DNA from: Morganella morganii
Lineage (GTDB): Bacteria; Pseudomonadota; Gammaproteobacteria; Enterobacterales; Enterobacteriaceae
Length of the DNA stretch: 64,000 bases
NCBI RefSeq assembly: GCF_019242955.1
Contig: NZ_CP066129.1
Location: 1,178,001-1,242,000, forward strand
Reading direction: 5' to 3'
Below, piece after piece: positions 59,019-64,000 of this stretch (the stretch's first letter is position 1; every line of letters begins with the position of its first letter). The position numbers were made by a program, and so were the translations under genes. The notes beneath the pieces were generated by a model. The model made no database searches. It saw only the letters and a list, made by a program, of their open reading frames with translations, and was not told the DNA's origin.

Positions 59019-59906
59019 TTATTCCGCCGTCAATCCGGCGGAAGATTCATTATTCATTTCCTGTAATATAAATGCCCGTTCATTTATCAGGCGCGGATTA
59101 TCGGAAAACGAAACCGCTCTGATAACAAAAACAAGCAGTAAAATTACCGATACTGAGATACAGAGTGAATAAATCCGCTTACCTGCCGGGGTTTTCGCCG
59201 TAAATACCAGGTATGCCAGCGCCAGTACCACGCCGGTAGCCGCACCGCTGAGGTGCGCGATATTGTCAGTCCCCGCCTGCATTCCGTTAACCAGTGTCAG
59301 CACGATCATAGCACCGACAGACAACCGGTTACGTGAGTACAATGCGCGGACATCTGCCGGCAGCGCCGGGTTAAATCCCTCTTTAATCAGAAATATCACT
59401 GTTGCGGCTGCAATGCCCATAATGGCGCCGGATGCACCGACACTGACGGTGATATACACCGTGTGTGCGTATAAATAAAATGATTGTTCCGTATTAAATT
59501 CTGTTGATTGCCAAAGGGCGCTGAATAATGAGGCACTGATACCGGAAACCACATAAATAACCAGCATTCTGAATTTACCGAACAGCGCTTCGCAGTTAAT
59601 ACCAATAACAAACAGCGCCAGGCAATTGAGTACCAGATGAAATATATCGGCGTGAAGGATCATACTGATCGGATAACGCCACCAGTCACCGGTCAGTGAC
59701 AGTTGATAAACATTGGCACCAAACAGTAAAAGATTACTTTCCCGCGACGGCAGCGGTGAGACATAAAGTTCCTGATAAAAATAAATGCCGGTATTGAGCA
59801 GCACTAACAGCAGGGTAAGCAGCATAGCAGACAGCCGGAAGGTCTGTTTGGCGGGGAGAATGACCTTTCCCCACGGATTATTATCCTGTTGTTTTAATTC
59901 AGTCAT
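59019..59906 (-). CDS. aarA: rhomboid intramembrane serine protease, AarA-like
   Basis: This 295-residue membrane protease cuts substrates within the bilayer. It has the catalytic serine in GVGASGAIMGIAAATV, the catalytic histidine in DNIAHLSGAATG, and the rhomboid L1-loop region GDWWRYPISMILHADIFHLVLNCLALFVIG. SPLPSRESNLLLFGANVYQLSLTGDWWRYP strongly resembles AarA of Providencia stuartii, which activates TatA by removing an N-terminal extension. AGAGG precedes the ATG. It is an orthologue by resemblance; the symbol is an inference. Confidence 0.88.
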   Translation of the reverse strand: MTELKQQDNNPWGKVILPAKQTFRLSAMLLTLLLVLLNTGIYFYQELYVSPLPSRESNLLLFGANVYQLSLTGDWWRYPISMILHADIFHLVLNCLALFVIGINCEALFGKFRMLVIYVVSGISASLFSALWQSTEFNTEQSFYLYAHTVYITVSVGASGAIMGIAAATVIFLIKEGFNPALPADVRALYSRNRLSVGAMIVLTLVNGMQAGTDNIAHLSGAATGVVLALAYLVFTAKTPAGKRIYSLCISVSVILLLVFVIRAVSFSDNPRLINERAFILQEMNNESSAGLTAE

Positions 59907-59925
59907 ACCGAACCTCTGATAGTTA

Positions 59926-59961
59926 AAAACCGCGCAGACCGGTCTGGTCTGTGCGGTTTTT
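59926..59961. terminator. gnd terminator
   Basis: AAAACCGCGCAGACC and GGTCTGTGCGGTTTTT form a long stem with one G-T position and a 5-base loop. It follows gnd on the minus strand by 24 bases and has T-runs at both ends. Confidence 0.8.
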
Positions 59962-59984
59962 CAGATCATAATAAAGATCAGGAA

Positions 59985-61397
59985 TTAGTTATTATCTAAC
60001 CATTCCGTGTGGAACACGCCGTCTTTGTCGGTACGTTTATAAGTATGTGCACCGAAATAGTCACGCTGTGCCTGGATCAGGTTCGCCGGCAGTACCGCAC
60101 TGCGGTAGCTGTCATAATAGGCGATAGCGGCAGAGAAGGTTGGTGTCGGAATACCGTGCTGAACACCGTAGCAGACCACGTCACGCAGCGCCTGCTGATA
60201 CTCATCGGCAATCTGTGTGAAGTAAGGGGCCAGCAGCAGGTTAGCCAGTGCCTGGTTTTCCGCATAAGCGTCAGTGATCTTCTGCAGGAACTGGGCGCGG
60301 ATGATACAACCGGCGCGGAAGATTTTCGCAATTTCGCCGTAGTTCAGATCCCAGTTATATTCGTCAGAAGCAACGCGCAGCTGTGAGAAGCCCTGTGCGT
60401 AAGAGACGATTTTCCCCAGATACAGGGCACGGCGGACTTTCTCGATAAATTCTGCTTTATCGCCGCTGAATGCTGCTGTTTTTGGTCCTTTCAGCACTTT
60501 GGATGCCGCAACGCGCTGGTCTTTCAGGAAGGAGATATAACGGGCAAACACGGATTCAGTGATCAGCGTCAGCGGCACACCGAGGTCGAGTGCACTCTGG
60601 CTGGTCCATTTACCGGTGCCTTTGTTAGCGGCTTCATCGAGGATCACATCGACCAGGTAGTTGCCGTCTTCATCTTTCTTACGGAAGATATCTTTTGTGA
60701 TATCAATCAGGTAGCTGCTCAGTTCGCCGTTATTCCACTCGCTGAATACCGATGCCAGTTCATCATTGCTGATGCCGAGGGCATTTTTCATCACAGAATA
60801 CGCTTCGGCAATCAGCTGCATATCGCCGTATTCGATACCGTTGTGCACCATTTTGACATAATGACCGGCACCGTCAGCACCGATATAAGTGACACACGGC
60901 TCACCGTCAGCCTGCGCGGCAATCTGTTTCAGGATCGGGGCAACCAGTTCGTAAGCTTCTTTTTGTCCGCCCGGCATAATGGACGGCCCTTTCAGTGCAC
61001 CTTCCTCACCACCGGAAACACCGGTGCCGATAAAGTTAAAGCCCTGCGCGGACAGTTCTTTATTACGGCGGATGGTGTCCTGAAAGAAGGTATTACCGCC
61101 GTCGATCAGAATGTCACCTTTATCGAGATGCGGGGTGAGGGACGCGATGGTTTTATCGGTGGCTTCACCGGCTTTGACCATCAGCAGGATACGGCGGGGT
61201 TTTTCCAGGGAGTCAACAAACTCTTCAATGCTGTAGCTGGGAACCAGTTTTTTCCCCGGGTTTTCAGCAATCACTTCGTCAGTTTTATCAGAAGAGCGGT
61301 TAAAAACAGAAACAGAATAACCGCGGCTTTCGATATTCAGTGCGAGGTTACGGCCCATAACGGCCATACCGACAACACCAATTTGTTGTTTGGACAT
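59985..61397 (-). CDS. gnd: 6-phosphogluconate dehydrogenase Gnd
   Basis: Gnd oxidatively decarboxylates 6-phosphogluconate to ribulose 5-phosphate, making NADPH in the pentose phosphate pathway. The 470-residue protein has the NADP motif [66 protein letters not shown] with the catalytic Lys, and [24 protein letters not shown] precedes the ATG. Confidence 0.97.
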   Translation of the reverse strand: MSKQQIGVVGMAVMGRNLALNIESRGYSVSVFNRSSDKTDEVIAENPGKKLVPSYSIEEFVDSLEKPRRILLMVKAGEATDKTIASLTPHLDKGDILIDGGNTFFQDTIRRNKELSAQGFNFIGTGVSGGEEGALKGPSIMPGGQKEAYELVAPILKQIAAQADGEPCVTYIGADGAGHYVKMVHNGIEYGDMQLIAEAYSVMKNALGISNDELASVFSEWNNGELSSYLIDITKDIFRKKDEDGNYLVDVILDEAANKGTGKWTSQSALDLGVPLTLITESVFARYISFLKDQRVAASKVLKGPKTAAFSGDKAEFIEKVRRALYLGKIVSYAQGFSQLRVASDEYNWDLNYGEIAKIFRAGCIIRAQFLQKITDAYAENQALANLLLAPYFTQIADEYQQALRDVVCYGVQHGIPTPTFSAAIAYYDSYRSAVLPANLIQAQRDYFGAHTYKRTDKDGVFHTEWLDNN

Positions 61398-61634
61398 GAA
61401 GACTCCTTCAGGAATTGACCCGTGACTAACGACGATTTCGTTAGCTGACTGTTAATTTCGTCACAGTTTAACGCATGTAAAGCCCGCGTGGTAGCGATTG
61501 ATGCAAACGGTATCGTCATTGCGCACAACAGGAACAGCGGCAAAGTGCGGAATTTTTTATTGCTATTTGGCCGGACAATCCGCATTATTTCGTGTGCAGC
61601 ATAAGCTGTGTGAATAAAAGGTAAAACTAACCGT

Positions 61635-63206
61635 ATGGAATGGATCGCTGATCCGTCGATTTGGGCCGGCCTGGCCACACTAATCGTACTCGAAATTGTT
61701 CTTGGTATTGATAACCTCGTTTTCATTGCCATTCTTGCCGATAAACTTCCGCCTGCGCTGCGTGACAAAGCCCGTATAACCGGTCTGCTGTGTGCGCTGA
61801 TCATGCGTATTATTCTGCTGTTCAGTCTCTCCTGGCTTATCACGCTGACCAAACCGATGTTCACGATGTTCGGGCATGCATTCAGTGCGCGTGACTTAAT
61901 TATGCTGATCGGGGGACTGTTCCTGCTTTTCAAAGCCACGATGGAGCTTAACGAACGGCTGGAAGGCGGTGAGCATAATGACGGACAGCAGCGGAAAACC
62001 TCGAAATTCTGGGCGGTGGTGGCACAGATTATCGTGCTGGATGCAGTCTTCTCTCTGGATTCCGTGATCACGGCAGTCGGGATGGTGGATCATATCGGTG
62101 TTATGGTCACTGCGGTGGTTATTGCAATGCTGCTGATGATCTGGGGCAGCCGTCCGCTGACCCGCTTTGTCAATGAACACCCGACCATCGTTATCCTGTG
62201 TCTCAGCTTCCTGCTGATGATCGGTTTCAGCCTGGTGGCGGAAGGGTTCGGCTATCACATTCCGAAAGGTTACCTCTACGCGGCGATCGGTTTCTCCATC
62301 ATGATTGAAATGCTCAATCAGGTGGCGATGTTTAACCGCCGTAAGTTTCTGCGCGGGCGGAATTCCCTGCGTCAGCGTACAGCGGAAGCAGTACTGCGTA
62401 TTCTGAGCGGTAAACGTGAATCATCGGAGCTGGATAACCGCACTGCAGATTTGATTTCGGATAACCAGGATATTTTTGATCCGGAAGAGCGGCAGATGAT
62501 TGTCCGCGTACTGGGGCTGTCTCAGCGTAACGTCAACAGTATTATGACCTCGCGTCATGATGTGGAAATGCTGCGGATTGATGCCACCAGTGATGAAATC
62601 GCCGCATTGCTGATCAAAAACCCGCATACCCGGGTGGTGATTAAAGGCTCGGGGGATGATGATGAACTGCTGGGAGTGGTGCATGTGATTGATTTGCTGC
62701 ATCAGCGTTTACAGCAGGATACGCTGGATCTGCATGCACTGATCAAGCAGCCGCTGGTGTTCCCGGAGCAGTTGTCATTACTGAAAGCGCTGGAGCAGTT
62801 CCGCCAGGCGCAGACTCACTTTGCCTTTGTGGCGGATGAGTTCGGTTATGTTGAAGGGGTGGTGACACTGACGGACGTGATGGAAACCATCGCCGGAAAT
62901 CTGCCGGTCAGCGGTATTGAAAATGATGCCCGTCATGATATTCAGTTTACGGATGATAACAGCTGGATAACCAACGGTTTTATGCCGCTGGAAGATCTGA
63001 TCAATTATATTCCGCTGACACTGGACGAAAAACGGGAATATGAAACCGTGGCCGGATTGCTGATGGAACATTTACAGCGTCTGCCGAAAGTGGGTGAGCA
63101 GATCAGTATTGACGGTTGTCTGTTTGAACCGCTGGAAATTCAGAATCACCGGATTAACCGTGTGAAAATCACGCTGCCGGAAAATCCGGAAGACAGTGAC
63201 GACTAA
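61635..63206 (+). CDS. yegH: TerC/CBS/CorC-domain membrane protein YegH
   Basis: This is a 523-residue protein. Residues 1-235 are a TerC-type membrane domain with about seven helices ([39 protein letters not shown]). Residues about 300-420 are a CBS pair ([32 protein letters not shown]). Residues about 435-515 are a CorC/HlyC transporter-associated domain. It aligns with E. coli YegH (527). TerC relatives are linked to manganese export; YegH itself is uncharacterised. It diverges from gnd. Confidence 0.93.
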   Translation: MEWIADPSIWAGLATLIVLEIVLGIDNLVFIAILADKLPPALRDKARITGLLCALIMRIILLFSLSWLITLTKPMFTMFGHAFSARDLIMLIGGLFLLFKATMELNERLEGGEHNDGQQRKTSKFWAVVAQIIVLDAVFSLDSVITAVGMVDHIGVMVTAVVIAMLLMIWGSRPLTRFVNEHPTIVILCLSFLLMIGFSLVAEGFGYHIPKGYLYAAIGFSIMIEMLNQVAMFNRRKFLRGRNSLRQRTAEAVLRILSGKRESSELDNRTADLISDNQDIFDPEERQMIVRVLGLSQRNVNSIMTSRHDVEMLRIDATSDEIAALLIKNPHTRVVIKGSGDDDELLGVVHVIDLLHQRLQQDTLDLHALIKQPLVFPEQLSLLKALEQFRQAQTHFAFVADEFGYVEGVVTLTDVMETIAGNLPVSGIENDARHDIQFTDDNSWITNGFMPLEDLINYIPLTLDEKREYETVAGLLMEHLQRLPKVGEQISIDGCLFEPLEIQNHRINRVKITLPENPEDSDD

Positions 63207-63218
63207 CTGTTAAATAAT

Positions 63219-63242
63219 AACGCCGCCGGAAACAGCGGCGTT
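63219..63242. terminator. hairpin after yegH
   Basis: AACGCCGC and GCGGCGTT with an 8-base loop, 12 bases after yegH. No long T-run follows, so it may work as a weak terminator for both convergent genes. Confidence 0.5.
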
Positions 63243-63260
63243 ATCATCATATCGTGCAGG

Positions 63261-63692
63261 TTATTCAACCGGGGCACATTCAAAATCACTGAAGATTTTC
63301 TGACTGTTTTTGGCGCGGGGCTTAAACTTCCCGGCCGGTTTGTTATTCACATACACTTCAAATTCAGATGCCCGGGTAATGGCTGAGGTGAAACTGACCC
63401 AGGCATTAGCACCACTGCGGGTCGTGGTGTTTTCAGGAATATAATAGGCTTCATCATCAATCAGGAAAGAGACGTCACCGTCAAGGCTCTGGTCATTACT
63501 GTAAACAGACACGCTGTTGTCATAGCCTTCCCCCGCACCTTCGTTGCAGGCGATAATGACGGCATTACCGGCTCCGTTACTGATACCGTATTCAGTAAAT
63601 CCCTGAGCAGTCCCCATTGACCAGGTATCAGGGACAGCATAAGCAGAGGCAGAGCAGGCGGCAATCACACCGGCCAGCAGTATTTTTTTCAT
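63261..63692 (-). CDS. secreted protein of unknown function
   Basis: This 143-residue protein begins with a clear signal peptide (MKKILLAGVIAACSASAYA, cut before VPDTWS). The mature part is about 124 residues, acidic at first, with only two cysteines (IIACNEG and DFECAPVE) that could form one disulfide, and likely beta-rich. ATG 63692 is chosen because it begins the signal peptide; in-frame codons upstream do not fit. I do not recognise the family. It lies just downstream of a fimbrial-type gene on the same strand. Confidence 0.7.
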   Translation of the reverse strand: MKKILLAGVIAACSASAYAVPDTWSMGTAQGFTEYGISNGAGNAVIIACNEGAGEGYDNSVSVYSNDQSLDGDVSFLIDDEAYYIPENTTTRSGANAWVSFTSAITRASEFEVYVNNKPAGKFKPRAKNSQKIFSDFECAPVE

Positions 63693-63774
63693 CAATAAGA
63701 TATCCGTTGCAGTCATATATTATGATTAATATCGGCGGACTATTCAGAACCCTGATAAAAAAGATGTTCAGCCG

Positions 63775-64000
63775 TCAGCGATAAATCAGGGTAAATCCGG
63801 CAGTAGTCTGAATCAGTCCCTCACGAATCTGAGGCTCTGTCTGATAATAACGTCCGCTGACCGCAAAATGATAGACACCTTTGATAATTCCGCCGCCTTT
63901 TACCACATCCCACTGAGTTTCATCATCAATATAGGCCGGCATATCGGTACCGAGCGGCCTGGCATTATTATCGATCAGTACCTGAACCCCCACGCCCTTC
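63775..64000 (-). CDS. fimbrial-type subunit or adhesin, C-terminal part (5' end outside window)
   Basis: The last 74 codons of a minus-strand gene are present and the frame stays open to the window edge. GVGVQVLIDNN, then YHFAVSGRYYQTEPQIREGLIQTTAGFTLIYR, is the usual ending of chaperone-usher pilins and tip adhesins, whose last strands are taken up by the chaperone. The N-terminus is not visible, so subunit and adhesin cannot be told apart. With the orphan chaperone at 24680 it shows that the genome has chaperone-usher components. Confidence 0.75.
   Translation of the reverse strand, partial: KGVGVQVLIDNNARPLGTDMPAYIDDETQWDVVKGGGIIKGVYHFAVSGRYYQTEPQIREGLIQTTAGFTLIYR

Overview
The window is enterobacterial chromosome of roughly 50 percent GC. 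Gene content points to the family Morganellaceae. Most proteins read as close relatives of Escherichia coli proteins, but the gene order joins blocks that are separate in E. coli, and the rhomboid protease strongly resembles AarA of Providencia. Morganella is my best guess; this is inference from content and composition, not from a search. I saw no rRNA, tRNA, CRISPR array, insertion sequence or prophage.

Positions 1-20959 hold biotin synthesis (bioB, cut by the window edge, then bioF, bioC, bioD), a degenerate triplication of the bioD 3' end, SOS-controlled uvrB, ybhK, an acetyltransferase, the molybdopterin operon moaA-moaC-moaD-moaE (no moaB) behind a ModE site and a molybdenum-cofactor riboswitch, ybhL, a phosphotransferase gene with an in-frame stop, and the CecR-type exporter locus (cecR, ybhG, ybhF, ybhS, ybhR) divergent from rhlE-dusC.

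Positions 21044-34162 hold a small membrane protein, sseA, dinG, an orphan fimbrial-type chaperone, a chromosomal colicin-E5-type tRNase with its immunity gene and a LexA box, dps, rhtA, a LOG-family hydrolase, an acetyltransferase, an amidohydrolase and an amino-acid permease. A gene-poor kilobase follows.

Positions 35201-49701 hold codB-codA for cytosine salvage, moeA-moeB for molybdopterin (moeB overlaps the codA end tail to tail), a YbfB-type transporter, an AT-rich two-gene unit that looks like a class II microcin precursor with a possible immunity protein, folE-yeiB, sanA, maeA, yohJ-yohK-cdd with a CRP-like palindrome, and hipB with a HipA that lacks its kinase domain.

Positions 49814-64000 hold metG divergent from apbC, then udk, dcd, asmA, dcuC with an FNR-like site, a one-domain riboflavin-synthase-like gene, a small unknown gene, the AarA-like rhomboid, gnd, yegH, a secreted protein of unknown function and the 3' end of a fimbrial-type subunit gene.

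Three themes link the genes: molybdenum cofactor synthesis (moa and moe), pyrimidine salvage (codAB, cdd, udk, dcd), and interbacterial competition (the colicin-E5-type pair and the microcin-like pair). The two competition loci are AT-rich islands between conserved housekeeping genes.
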